From: Arctopsyche grandis
Taxonomy: Eukaryota; Arthropoda; Insecta; Trichoptera; Hydropsychidae
Length of the DNA stretch: 64,000 nucleotides
Assembly: GCF_051622035.1 (NCBI RefSeq)
Contig: NC_135356.1
Location: 12,510,079 to 12,574,078, forward strand
Direction: 5' to 3'
Below are positions 46,421-58,935 of this stretch, piece after piece. Below the pieces are notes generated by a model. The model made no database searches and was not told the origin of the DNA. It saw only the letters and a program-made list of their open reading frames with translations. A program made the translations under genes and the position numbers. Numbering within the stretch: the first letter of the stretch is position 1; each line of letters begins with the position of its first letter.

Positions 46421-47290
46421 TGTATCGAAAATGCTCTCAATGTGTCGATAAACTTAAAGAAAAGTTGACAGATCTGTCTATCGTGGCAAGTAGCTACGAC
46501 AAATGTAGTCAAAGATCCTACGAGAGATTTTTCTATCGACAGATCTTTATGACAAACACACAGAGAGGCTCGTGGCACGTATTTTTTTTTGCGCTCAATT
46601 TGTATCGAAAATGCTGTCATAGCTATTAGTATTTCATAATGCTGCCGGTATGTGTGAATGTGTCTGTACCGTTCAATATCGAATTTTGTTTTGTTACCTT
46701 ATATTCCTCAAACACATAGATAAAGTCATGGGTTGGTCACATCCGAATTTTTTTTATTATGCTAGCTCTAAATTGTATACAATAAACATTACGCATAAAT
46801 TATGTTACAAACTATCGTAATTCATCTTAATTTCGAAAATCGTATGTAATCAAAATATATGCTAAAACTAAGTATTTTATTCTCTACAAAATGCTAAAGT
46901 TGAAAAAATAAAATACAAATCTTTAGTCGTGTCCCATCATCAAAAGATTCGCAAAAACATGATCTGATTTAGCCTTGCGAGCAAATATGCATACTAATAA
47001 CTGAGTCAATAATAATATAATAACGTATATAAAAACGGACGCGATTTATGTATGTGGGTATGTGGCGAGTGCGTGGACAAGTACAGATTTCAAAAAAATA
47101 AATTTTAGAATGCCAGGAGTATATGTATCTTGTACCCAGAGATAATAATATATTTAATTAATATATAATGGTGAAGTGCTGTTACAACCGATGGTGTATC
47201 GTATAATAATTGTAATAGATAACATATTCGCGATAACGTGGATACCGCAAGTATATAAATACACGCGAACAAGAGGGACAGCCAATCAGC
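46421..47290. other. Intergenic, nothing recognised
   Basis: A near-perfect direct repeat (GCGCTCAATNTGTATCGAAA) occurs at about 46410 and 46590 around a segment with CGACAGATCT inversions, possibly a small insertion. The rest is AT-rich. Confidence 0.35.
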
Positions 47291-47294
47291 ATAG

Positions 47295-47485
<191 letters not shown>

Positions 47486-47493
47486 GACCAAAG

Positions 47494-47646
47494 AGCGGAC
47501 CCAGAGTGCGCCGTTCATTGTTCAATTGTTGTAAATGCATTGTTAAAGGTTCGTCGAACCTTTTTTTTTTTGCACTCTAGCTTTGTAAATAGAGCCAAAT
47601 TGCCCCGATTCCTGGAAAAAGCACGCTCTCTATCCGCGCTCTACTC
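47494..47646. mobile_element. Tiny MULE-like MITE with 10-bp TSD
   Basis: Flanked by ATGACCAAAG at 47484-47493 and 47647-47656. The interior has TAAAGGTTCGTCGAACC and TTCCTGGAAAAAGCACG, shared with 3683-3855. Confidence 0.7.
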
Positions 47647-47959
47647 ATGACCAAAGATCGGCGTCAGGAAAATTTATTTTTTGCACAAAACATGGCTCAC
47701 TATTGCCAACCATGATTTTTTGCTCTCTGGCTTTGTAAACTAATTGAGTGGCCTACAACAAAAATTCGTACAAAATATGGAAAAAATAAAATTATACAGT
47801 AAATTCAATTTTTTTTTCTTAATCAACCTCATACGTATTTAAAAATATCTAAATAACAGTAAACTTTTATAAATAAGTGTGCTCATAAAGTGACGAGACG
47901 TTTTAAAATTCAACATCAATTATTGTTTCATTCTAATTAATTATTACGGGTATCGTTAT

Positions 47960-48045
47960 TAACGAAAGCTGTTGAACGATTTGGGGATAAGAAAAACATT
48001 ACAATTGTTGTCTAGTGTAAGGTTATTGGCTATTTGGAAGGTTAA
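47960..48045. repeat. Short dispersed repeat R11
   Basis: CGAAAGCTGTTGAACGATTT through AAGGTTATTGGCTATTTGGA is duplicated at 39980-40062, directly right of the P3 element. Confidence 0.6.
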
Positions 48046-48149
48046 TTATATATTTTTTTGAATTATTAAACGAATCCTCGCACTCGTTTATGTATTTTTA
48101 ATTTAAAATTCAAGTGGCCAACGACTGTAATATTTCCCCTACAAGTAAA

Positions 48150-48340
48150 ATTAAAAATTAGTCGCATTTTTGGGTGTGACCAATTTTTGGGTGTGACCAG
48201 TTTTCTCGTGACCAATATTTGGGTGTGACCCGTTTTCTTGCGACCAGTTTTAGTGTGACGGGTGACGACGTGCGACTGATCTAGAGCGACCGGTTATCCT
48301 GTTACCGGTTCACATTTGACTAGTAATCACCGAACCAAGT
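48150..48340. repeat. GTGACC-rich repeat cluster
   Basis: TTTGGGTGTGACCANTTTT-type units recur four to five times (48170, 48190, 48222, 48245 region), ending in GACTAGTAATCACCGAACC, which is the inverse of the R6 end. Confidence 0.5.
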
Positions 48341-48357
48341 AAACAACTAGCGTTTCC

Positions 48358-48545
48358 TCTGGTTGGGTGATTACTGGTCACAAAGCACTGGTCACAAAGT
48401 CACTAAAATCTCTATAACGGAATATCTGGCAGCCGAAAAGTCCATCATACTAACGAGAACTTGAGTGCCAAATATTGTGTATTCGCGATTTTAATGGCAA
48501 ACATTGTCTTTGTGACCACCGCAATGTGACTAATAATCCAATTAC
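48358..48545. repeat. Dispersed repeat R6, intact copy
   Basis: Begins GGTTGGGTGATTACTGGTCA and ends GTGACTAATAATCCAATTAC, an imperfect inverted repeat. It gives the uninterrupted version of the copy at 26491-26689. Confidence 0.6.
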
Positions 48546-48662
48546 TGTTTCCTCTATTATCGGAATAAGACTTTTTGTGTTTACACATCAGAGGTTGGTA
48601 TCAGTTGCTCTCATCTTCAAGTGTCAGAGGCAGCTTTCTAGAGAATATAAACAAATATACAC

Positions 48663-50955
48663 ATGGAGTGTCGTCTTTGTTTATGTTCTACGACGTTGTT
48701 AACGTCTGTTCCCATTTTTGAAAAATCCAAATCACTTCAGAAACACATTTGGAACTGTTGCAGATTACAGGTAAACATGTCACACTTGAAAATATTTGTT
48801 TTAATTGATAAATTCTGCAAAATTTCATATCGAGCTATTTGTATTCATATACTCTTATTTGTATATATTTCTGTTTACGTTTATACATATAAAGAGTGAC
48901 GCTTACACAATGTTGTGATTTTATTTTTGAAATCTTTGTATTGTTCTAAACATCTGTTCACAATAAGGTGACCATTCTTACTGATTTTACCAGGACAGTA
49001 CTGGTTTTTTGGGTATTCGTCCTGGTAAGTCGTGAGATAAAACCAGTACACTTTTTTACATACCCCTTCTTAATTTCACTTACGATTAGGTACTATTAAG
49101 GAAAAATTTTGCCTCTTATCCGATCGTTTTCTTGTGTAATAGAATTTTTACTTTATCTATGTTTTTATCTAATAAATGGATAAATTTACAATTTTTTCGG
49201 CGAAAATGATGTCTCCTACAAAAATATTGACAAATTAGTCAAATGTTGTTTCCATTTATCAGGAACAAATGCACCAGCCGAAGAATTTTTTACTTTAATG
49301 AACAATATATAGTCCAGTGATAAAACCTTAGTTTACAATATGTCGTGTATAATTTATTTGTTCCAATGACTGTTATTTCATACATTTTAATGTTATTGTT
49401 TAAAGCATATTTGGAGAAAAATATTGTATCATTAAATTTTTATAAACTTTGTATATATGTACATATATAGAGTATATATTATATACTATAATGCAAGCTC
49501 TCAAAAGAAAAGGAAAAATATTTGTAAATAAAAATAGTTAAATCATTACATATGTACATACATATATAACGTCGTTTTGTCTAATGGAGTTATTTTTTTT
49601 TAATATCTGCAATATTTTGTACAATAAAAAAACAAACTTATAAATTGAATAAATACAATTGATTGAATAAATTAATTGAATTAAAAACATGTAAATAGAA
49701 TTGAGTCTTCTGTTTTTCATTTGAAGGTAAATGAAGATGACGAGCTTTCAAGTACTATATGCTTGTCGTGTGAATCAAACATAGAATTTTTCACCAATTT
49801 AAAAGAAGTCTACATTCAAAATGATAAAAATGTCAGACAGAATATAATTGAAAGTTTGAATATTAAAGTGGAAGAAGTTATACTCGATGATTTGGATTGG
49901 AACAATGAAAAATCAAATAGTAATGAAGTTGACGATAATTCAAAACAATTCAATATTTTAGATCACGATTATAGTACTACAGAAAATAAACTGAACATCA
50001 CCGGGTCGCCAATTCGCTATGAAAATAAAACTGCACTGGTAATTCAATTGTAATAAATAAAACTTTTTATATAATTGAGTAATATTAAAATTGTATCATA
50101 TTGCAGACGGAGGAAAAAAACGTTTTCACGAGACATTGTAATGTAACGGTTGATAACAATACAACAGATGTAATCAAAATACATTCTGATGATGGCAAAT
50201 TCTACTGCGACTATTGCGGTAAAATATTCACCAAACTACAAAAGCTACGATTGCATATCGTGATGCACACCAAAGAAAAATCACACAGATGTAGATTCTG
50301 TTCGAAGTTATTTCGTTACAATTCCAACATGAAGCAGCATTTGAAAATTCACACCGGTGAGAAACCGCACGTGTGCAACGTATGCCTTAAATCGTTCACA
50401 TTCGGATTTCACCTCATAAGACACTCCAAGATCCATGCCGTGAAGGTCCTCCTCAAGTGCGACTTTTGCTTGAAAGACTTCTGGCAGAAAAGTCGCTTGA
50501 TTAGACATCTGAAGATGCACACTGAACGACCGTCGAACAAATGCGACGTTTGCTCGAAGGTATTCTCGACGGGGAAGGCCTTGAAGATACATTCGAAAAT
50601 TCACCTAAACGAAAGACCCTACCAATGCCACGTCTGCTCCAGGTCTTTCTTGCAGAAGAGCAATCTGAATCGACACATCAAAGTCCACCTCGGAGAGAGG
50701 TCGCACAATTGCCGAATCTGCTCGCAAACGTTCACCAGAAAAGCCATTCTAGACGATCACATGAAAATACACACCGGGGAAAAGCACCTTGAGTGTGGAG
50801 TCTGTTCAAAGTCGTTCGGGTACGAGTCGAATTTGAAGATACACATGAAAATGCACACCGGAGTGAAACCGCACAAATGTAGCGTGTGCTTTAAAGCGTT
50901 CATTTTTAAATGTCGCTTGACGGAGCATTTGAATGTACATAAAGTAAAGACTTAA
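48663..50955 (+). CDS. ZAD plus C2H2 zinc-finger transcription factor (nine fingers)
   Basis: Three exons, 48663-48770, 49727-50038 and 50107-50955, all in phase 0, total 1269 nt: 422 aa plus stop. The first exon gives MECRLCLCSTTLL, the first Cys pair of a zinc-finger-associated domain (ZAD). The second exon supplies the other pair in STICLSCESNIEFFTNLKEV. ZAD domains dimerise insect zinc-finger proteins. An acidic linker follows (VEEVILDDLDWNNEKSNSNE). The third exon has nine tandem C2H2 fingers, from FYCDYCGKIFTKLQKLRLHI to HKCSVCFKAFIFKCRLTEHL, several joined by TGEKP-like linkers (HTGEKPH, HTGVKPH). The third exon is more GC-rich than its surroundings. A nuclear DNA-binding role is expected; the target is unknown. 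AATAAA at 50956-50961 directly follows the stop, so the 3' UTR may be very short. Confidence 0.95.
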
Positions 50956-51204
50956 AATAAAAGCCTATCCTTTGTTCCATTAATTTTTTCATACAGAGCA
51001 TTCTTGCTTTCTACACCTATATATCGTTTGATACACTTCATCACTATGGTGTGATTACAAAGGCCCATAGTGGAACTAATTGATGTACTCACTCTGATAG
51101 TTTGAGGGATGTTTCTGATTTTGTAGCAAATTAATAAATATGGGAGTTCATATTTAAGGTCATTTTTTTTTTAATTTTCACAAATATACATATGTATATA
51201 ATAG

Positions 51205-52490
51205 AGTTGTACCCGATGACTAGAGACCCGTATTTTGGGCATCTATTTTTGTCAATTTTAGCATTTTCATTTTGCATTTTAGCGTTTTAGGGCATTAAAA
51301 ATGTTTAATTTAGCATCTATTTTTATGAAGAGTTTAATTTTAAATAATAAAAAATTTCGATGAATTTTAATAAAATTTATATACTATATATAATTTAAAG
51401 ACAATATAACCATTAAAAAATAATAGAAAAATTCAAAAATGTTTTGAAATTAAAATTACAATGAAAAAAACATGAATATAAAAATACAAAGACAAAAAAT
51501 ATGAATATAAAAATATAATACCAATTAAAATTGATTAAAACTTAACATGGAGCATATTTTTACAGATTCTTTTTTGAGATTCGTGCGACGATCGATAACA
51601 ACCTTAAGATACCTTTCAGCATCCACACTATTGACGGGACACCAAATATGTAGATATTAGAGCGGCACAACCAAACTCTTCATATTTAATTTTTGTTGCC
51701 ATCAATATTAGCAATATATCCGGCATGGATTCACTTTTTATATTCTCTATTAATTGTCTAAAAAGTGCTGATATCCTTCCAAACATTGAGCCTGTGTCAA
51801 TACATTAAACAATGGCAGGTTTCTAAAAAACAAAACTGTTTCTTTAACGTTAATATTAGATTTTGAACCTGCCACAGATGGATTGAATAGTTTACTCAAT
51901 GTTCGGAGGAATAGATTTGTCTTATTTAGTCTTTTGAGTGCGAGTCTAGTTTTAAGACGCTTTTTTGAGCAGCCTTTTGGATACACAGCTCCAAATGTCT
52001 TCTTTTGTTTACAATGGTAGACAAAAGCAGTTGCTTTGTTTCGACAGGAAATACACCGTCTATGGTAAACTGCAAGCTCTGTTTTATCCCCTCAATTTCT
52101 TCACATAATATATGGGCAAAGGGATAGGAAGACCCTTCTAAATTGTCTATTCATTTTATAAATTTTATGCAAATTTCACTTTTGTTTGTTATTTCAGCAT
52201 CTATTCGCATATTTTACGAATTTAACATCAATTAAGCATTAATAGCAAAGTGCCCAAAATACGTGTCTCTACCGATGACGTATCATCGCATGGGTGTTGG
52301 CATATTAAGTTAATAAATAAAAAAAATGAAAAGGAATGTGTCGGTTCGATCCACACGCTGTCGAATTTTTTTCAAATAGCTTTTAAATATATTTAATATA
52401 ATATTTATATTTAATTGTTTTATATGAAAAAAAGGTAAAAACTACCTACATGTATTACTACTAAAAAAATAATTAATTAATTAAATAAAT
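51205..52490. repeat. Dispersed repeat R1, inverted copy split by a hAT element
   Basis: R1 reverse complement at 51205-51220 and 52280-52490 (GTATCATCGCATGGGTGTTG, TCGGTTCGATCCACACGC). The element at 51221-52271 sits within CCGATGAC of the R1 end. Confidence 0.65.
51221..52271 (-). mobile_element. hAT element H1, copy 2
   Basis: 1051 bp with the same TIR as 9273-10337 and a perfect 8-bp TSD CCGATGAC (51213-51220, 52272-52279). The minus-strand ORF remnant 51750-51986 aligns with that of copy 1 (NINVKETVLFFRNLPLFNVL). Confidence 0.9.
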
Positions 52491-52599
52491 TTCGATAAAT
52501 AAAAACGATGCAAATGGCGAATTGGAGATTAAGTAGTCTGGAATCTATTTATTTTCAGTATTAAATGTCCAAAATGATTTTGCAGTCCATTTTCTAGAC

Positions 52600-54787
52600 C
52601 AGTGGTTCCCAACCTGTGGTACTCGTACCACTTGGTGGTATGCGGTTGATGGTTGGTGGTTCGTGAAAAAAAATCAGTAATGGCGGACATGCAGGAATTA
52701 ATCATAAATATAGAAATATTTTTTATATAAGTAATAAACATTATCTTAATTAGTCATCGTCGACGTCAATATGTACAGTTGATGATCGAAAATCTGGCAA
52801 TCGATACGTTTTATTTTTTTATTTTATTTTTATTTTATTAATTGAAAAATCAACAGACAGGATGTACAGAGATAGGTATAAAAAAAACAAAAAGTAAATA
52901 AATAATATATGTAACATCCGAGTCCAATAATAGATTTTTACAAAAATGAAAAAGATAAATATAAGGAAAACAAATTAAAAAGTAAAGAATAAAGGCATGA
53001 CAAAATATGTAGTACATTGCATAATTAAACTATAGTATTAAAATATTTGGAAAAGGTTATAAGATAGAATATAAGAAGAAATTGAAATTTACAAATATAA
53101 AAAACAAATGAAAAAGGTAAATACAAAATAAACAAATGAAAAGGAAAAGAATGAAAGCTATAATATGATTAAATAGCACATTACATAACTAAACTAAAGT
53201 ATAAAAATAATGGAAATATTGAAAAAATAGAATAGGAGAAAAAATGAATCAATCGGTCAAGATTCTCTTGATGTTAGACCTGAATTGATGTAGGGAAATA
53301 CCAAACAGATCAACCTCATTCAGCTCTCCGTTAAACATACGATAAACGCGCTGCAGATAAAAATATTTTTGGGAATTAGTATTGAAAGGATCAAGTGAAA
53401 AGAGTGCAACGCGTCTAGAGTATCGAACTGGGATTCTGAAATTAACCTTATTCAGTAAATCAGAACAATCAAGAAAACCATTTATGAGCTTAAAGAAGAA
53501 TATAGCATCAGAATGTCGTCGCCTGACAGAAAGATTGTTAAAAGAAAGGATTTTTAAAATGTCGGAAACAGTGGAATGGGTATAGGTAGGAAAAAGGTAG
53601 CGTAAGGATTTAATAAATTTAAGTTGAACTTTCTCAATACAATTAATATGGGATAAATAAAAAGGTGACCAGATAATTGAGGCAAATTCAAGGTGAGACC
53701 TTACAAAGGAAAAATAAAGTAATTTTAGTACATAAGGATCATTAAAGGGTTTTGTTGAGCGGAGTAGGAATCCAAGAGATTTAAATGCTTTGTTGGTAAT
53801 AAAAGAAATATGTTCAGAGAAATCTAGTTTATTATTGAGTATTACACCAAGATCCTTAATAGAAGATGACGTGTTAAGGATTGAATGATTTAATTGATAT
53901 TGATTAGTAATAATTGACTTATTTCTAGTGAAATTTAAAATAGAGCATTTTTCTAGATTAATAAATCTGTTTTCCTCGGATCTGGCATGGATTTTGGAGT
54001 GCATTTTTAAATTTACCGCGTTAGAGCTCCAATAAATAAATAACTTGAATTTGACACTTGAGAACCACTCGATAATGACCTTAAATGTTGCAGATAAAAT
54101 TGAAAGTATGATTAGAAAATTAGATTTTGGAATCTATGTATCGAAAATGATTAATCCGAAGTATTTGAAACATTACGTAATTTCTTATCTGAAAACAAGA
54201 ATAGTATGTCTTGGGATGTACGTGAAAAAATAATTGAACATTTAATAGGGATGAAATCGTATTATAAGCAGTGCTTCCCCAAACCTTAAGAAGCAAACAA
54301 TTGGATTTCAAACACTTTTGATAATGAACATTTTCGGACAGCTACCAAGGAAAAGGAGAACTTGATTGAACTTTCAACTTATAGCATTTAAAAACTAAAT
54401 TCGAAATAAATTAGGTTATTAATTTTTGGCTAGGTGATAGGGAATAATATGAACAGCTTTCTGACATAGAGCTTATTAGCGATAAATGGTTTTTATTAAA
54501 ACCATTTATCAATAATAGAAGTATGACAAAATAGTAGTTAACTTTGAGCATATTATAATTGTGTCTCCGCAAATATATTTTTTTCCACAAAATTTCTTAC
54601 CAAAACAGATAAACATATTGCGTGTATCCTGTCTTCACATTCCTTACCATGCAAATACTACAATATATATAATAATTAGACTTGCAAAAACAAATTTCAT
54701 GAAATACAATCATTTTTATATGGTGGTACAATTTAGTGCTATGTACTACCAAGTGGTACTTGAGTCAAAAAAGGTTGGGAACCTCTG
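52600..54787. mobile_element. hAT element (H5) with nested non-LTR retrotransposon
   Basis: TIR CAGTGGTTCCCAACCTGTGG / AAAAGGTTGGGAACCTCTG and a perfect 8-bp TSD TTCTAGAC (52592-52599, 54788-54795). The piece at 54030-54420 may be decayed transposase (IESMIRKLDFGIYVSKMINP). A LINE fragment occupies about 52806-54025. Confidence 0.9.
52806..54025 (-). mobile_element. Non-LTR retrotransposon 3' part, nested in hAT H5
   Basis: The minus-strand ORF 53249-54004 (251 aa) is the end of a jockey/CR1-type reverse transcriptase: IKDLGVILNNKLDFSEHISF, then FVRSHLEFASIIWSP and IEKVQLKFIKSLRYLF. The catalytic YxDD block is upstream and missing. An A-rich 3' UTR and tail run to about 52806 on the minus strand. 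The ORF is unbroken, so the insertion is probably fairly recent. Confidence 0.85.
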
Positions 54788-54839
54788 TTCTAGACGATAG
54801 AACATTGTAGCATGTTCGTTTTACGTACGTGTCCTGTTT

Positions 54840-54983
54840 TAGTTGCGGTTCCGAATTCTTTTTTCAGTTTCGGTTTCGGATTCCTTTTTCAGTTCCGGAT
54901 CCAGATTCCTTTCACGGTTATTTTTAGATCAGCCATGCTTAAGCGATTTAAATACTGAGCGAAGCCGGGTAAAACCACCAGTA
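54840..54983. repeat. R10 repeat with TTCCGATTC-type minisatellite
   Basis: Short TTCAGTTTCGGTTTCGGATT units (54843-54912) followed by GATCAGCCATGCTTAAGCG and GAAGCCGGGTAAAACCACC. It shares both parts with 60903 and 63581. Confidence 0.6.
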
Positions 54984-55906
54984 AACAATAACAATACATG
55001 TATTATTCAAAAGAATAAAGTCCACCCTAAAACATTTACACAATAAATATTTGAACTTAAATGATATTAATAAAATCACGGATTTGAATCATACGTAGTT
55101 GTATCTAGATATTTTTTTCCTATTCAACCTAATTGTATGTATTTATTTTTAATTTGTTAATATTATAATTTATACATTATATTATTTAAAGGAAAAAGTG
55201 TTGTATTTATCTCATTCAACTATTTTGAAGACATGTGTATATATGCATGTATGTAAGTATTATCATACACAAGATAGTCTGGTTTGGATTTCGTGAATAT
55301 ATTTAAAATCGAAGTCTTAAACCTAACCTAACCAAACCTAGCTTAATCCTTTAACCCGATGGAAATATTACCATACATGATATATGTACATATGTATATT
55401 TTAATCACATCCATTTTCACAACGCTTTTTTAAATTACACATGCATACATCCTGTATACATATGTATTTCTCATTAGTGCACAATCGTTAGAAAGTAGAT
55501 GCATACTATCTGACTGCACACTGTTATTAAATAAATAATGATCAAAATAAAATTTTAAATAAGTACGTAGTTTATATTGTACTTTGACGGCAGTCGAGCG
55601 CGACACGATGAGGGCTGTCCGCCATTTTATACAAAGTAGCGTATTTGATTGACCCTTTTACTACGAATACCTTTTACAAAGTACATATTAATTCAATGTT
55701 TATGTGCAAAGGTTGCTATGGTAGGATATTTTGGCAGGGTTCGTTTGTGCAACATTTTCAATATTGCAAAAAGACAGTGTTATCATAAACAGTTTTTATG
55801 ATTTTGAACGTAAACAGGTAAAATATTGTTCAATAGAGCAAGAATCGCACTTTTATCGATAACAATAAGCTAGTTTGATGACACAGTTAGTACATATGTA
55901 TAAAAC
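54984..55906. other. Intergenic, nothing recognised
   Basis: AT-rich with ACATATGTA motifs. No gene or boundary-resolved repeat. Confidence 0.4.
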
Positions 55907-56593
55907 ATTTTGATTTTGATTTTTAAATGCTTTTTATTATTACGAAATTATGTTCACAGTACATCTTATATCTATTTTAATAGCTACTGATCAACTGATC
56001 ATTTTCTATTTTACAATTTTATTTAATTTGGTTAGTAATCATAGTATTATATTATTCTAATGTTAATCTACAGCATAATAGGAAAAAGAGCTCAAAAACA
56101 TATTTCCAATCCTTATAAATGCTCATAATACTTCTAATACCTAATATTAATTAAAGACTCTCTAAAGTCGATGACCTAAAGCAGATTGTGTTTAGGTAAT
56201 CTGTGTGTTATACCTGAAGGGTATAGACATTTTGTTGTAATCGCCGAGACTCTTCACAAGTGTGTTAGAATGGTTATTAGTGATTCTGTCATAGAATCTA
56301 CTGGTTAGTTTATTAGTAATGTCTGTAACAAACGGAATATTATATATGGCATGCAGTTTTTTCAAGTTAGTATATATGGGTGTATTATAAATTATTTTTA
56401 GGGATTTATTTTGTATTACTTGGAGCATGGAAAGGTTAGTAATCGAGGCGTTATTCCATACAGGTGAAGTATAGGTTAATAATGGTAATATGAGCGCGCG
56501 ATATAATTTTATTTTATTTGGAGTTGATAAAGAATTATGGCGATTAAATATTGGATATATTGAGGATATACCCCGCATCATACATAGTATCAC
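55907..56593 (-). mobile_element. Jockey-like non-LTR retrotransposon 3' end (J1 with coding)
   Basis: The minus-strand ORF 56192-56593 (133 aa) contains NKIKLYRALILPLLTYTSPV and WNNASITNLSMLQVIQNKSL, the C-terminal reverse-transcriptase region of jockey elements. The 3' UTR continues to 55907 and ends in a TCAAAA-repeat tail. It is the parent of the non-coding copies at 13413-13682 and 16708-16935. Confidence 0.85.
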
Positions 56594-57821
56594 GTCAATG
56601 TATGAAATTTTGCATTAAATATCACAAATAACAGTATAAACTATAATTTTTTTATAGTCATTGATAATTCCAATGATATTTACCAAACAAATGAACAAGG
56701 CAATGATAACATAAATTAATCTTTATAAAACGACTTGTGGTGGATTTACCTTAGGCGGGGGAGGCCCCCGATTGGACCGGGACCCCGAAAAGGCCCTAGC
56801 ATTGTGACAAAAATAGTTTTTGATGCAATGTCATAATTTTTCGATACAATTTCAATAAATCGTGTGAGTTTGAAAAAAAGTTCGTTATTCAACCAAATGC
56901 GTTTCTGAAAAGCTTCAATTTTGAATTAATTGACCAAAATTTATTCATAGTGGATATTTCAGCATCCTTACCTTAAACTCGGTGTGCAAATAATGTTTTA
57001 ATTTTATTGTTTTCTCGCAGAAAACTAAGAAAGTATCGCAGACGATAGTAAAAGGCGTTTATGCGCGCACGTACACATTTCCAAAAATACATTGAGTAAC
57101 CGACAGAAAATGTTAAGTTCGCGAACGATTGTTGAAAATCGTTGATTTCAATCCATCCATCCACCTTTTCGTGGTCCGAACAGATTTTATAGTACAAAAA
57201 TGTTTTTTTATTTTTTTTACTGACGTTTCTGACAGTCTTATCATATTTTATGCACGATATATGATACAATATAAAAATATATCTGTTCTAATATGTAATA
57301 CAAGAATAATAATATATTAATATAATAATACATATTAATATAATAATATGTTCTAATATTTAATATGTAAAATATATTCTAATATGAAGTTGATTTTCAT
57401 GAATAAACTTTTAGTTGAAAATCTTCAATTTTCGAAACAATCAAATATTTTTCTTTTTCATGAAAATATGATGGTTTAATCGAACAATCACAAAGCAGCA
57501 CTTGTAGAAAAACAAATCTAAAAAATTTAACTACAGCTCAACAATAGATTATATGTAAATTAAATGAATAATGTTACATATCTATGAATTTGGTCAGTTG
57601 ATTAATGAATACTTTGATCAAAGGAGTAATCAAAAGGTCCATTTTATAAAATTAGAAAATTATTTTCGTGTTTTTTGGCCTCAATTTTATTTACTGACCA
57701 TTTACATATTATACATGTACATAGCTTGGTTAAAATCACCAATCAGCCGGCAGTTTTGCACTTAAAAATATACAGATCAACTATCTTCTGTCAAATGTTT
57801 ATCATGCTCATCAAATCCATC
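56594..57821. other. Intergenic with one GC-rich transposon fragment
   Basis: GGATTTACCTTAGGCGGGGG through GGCCCTAGCATTG (56740-56802) looks like a transposon end. The ORF at 56973-57269 (-) has no recognisable domain. Confidence 0.35.
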
Positions 57822-57829
57822 CTTCCCAT

Positions 57830-58517
57830 CAGGGCTGTGCCTACCATATGTTCAAATGTGTGCAACGCACACAGGCGGCCGAAATATAAAAGCGGCCGAA
57901 ATAAATAAAATTCAAAAAAAATATATTCCTTAAAAATACAAAACAAGACATCGTACTTTTTAAAATGCATTTAGGTTGTCTTGTTGTATACTTGTGAATT
58001 ACTATTGGAAGCTAAAAATTGTAATATTATATAACAATATATTCTAATATGTAATATGTAAAATATATAAATATATAAAATAAAAACGAACTATAATTCG
58101 GGGAAATAATGGGATATCAGGTATAGCTTCGGTCGGCATAGGGCTAGGTCTTTTTATGTTCTATTATCTTTGCGACTGTCATATGTATTTCTTCAAGGAT
58201 GTTGAGCATTGGTTGGTCATCGAAAGAACAATGTCCTAGATGTGGGATTGGGGATAAAACACTATATTTTCATGAATCATTCATCCGCTCTTGTCATCTG
58301 GTCCTGTTCAGAACTAAACGTTTTTGTTTTCTGTCTGTTTTCCTGGTTAATTTTTATTGCGACTAAATTTTCAATACAATATTTATCACAAGGTAAATAT
58401 TTTTGCACTACTAGCATGCACTTTTCTGTCTGTTTTATACAAATGCTGATAAAATCAAAGAGCGGCCGATTTAAGTTTGCACACAGGAGGCCAAAATCCT
58501 ATGTAGGTGTGGCTCTG
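57830..58517. mobile_element. hAT non-autonomous element (H6)
   Basis: TIR CAGGGCTGTGCCTAC / GTAGGTGTGGCTCTG, subterminal CGGCCG motifs, and a perfect 8-bp TSD CTTCCCAT (57822-57829, 58518-58525). No transposase recognised. Confidence 0.9.
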
Positions 58518-58822
58518 CTTCCCATAAGTCAACAGATATGTATTTTTCCACCTTAATATAATATTTACTCCACTACAAAACCAACACTCATCCTACATAA
58601 TTTTGTCAACACTGTCCAGTAGACCGCATACTACAGTAATATCTCACACGAGAATATCCACGGGTGTATATATACATATGTATGTATATACCTAATGTAT
58701 ACAATAAAGGTACATGTCTGATATGTATCTAAGTGTAGAGTGATATGATCCCGTTGCTTGGACGCGAGTGGGTGGATCCACAGGTACTTAGCGAGTAGGT
58801 TCGGTACCCGTAAGGAGCTGGG

Positions 58823-58830
58823 TATATAAA
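58823..58830 (+). promoter_or_regulatory. TATA box of secreted-protein gene
   Basis: TATATAAA within GGGTATATAAAGGGGG, about 30 bp before a TTCATAGT initiator-like site at 58853-58860 and about 110 bp before the ATG at 58936. The surrounding 80 bp is GC-richer than the region. Confidence 0.75.
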
Positions 58831-58935
58831 GGGGGATCTGGACTAGAATTGGTTCATAGTCTATCTGGTGCTGCTGCAGTAGTCATCGTCGACATCCTTC
58901 AGCATCCTTCGAGCTCGTCCACTGATTAGTTTGCC

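Noticed and set aside
46351-46629. 92-aa ORF
   Set aside because: Mostly within repeat R7 and a short direct-repeat segment; no domain or splice context.
52340-52370. tRNA gene suggested by a GTTCGATCC motif
   Set aside because: No cloverleaf or A box fits; the motif belongs to repeat R1.
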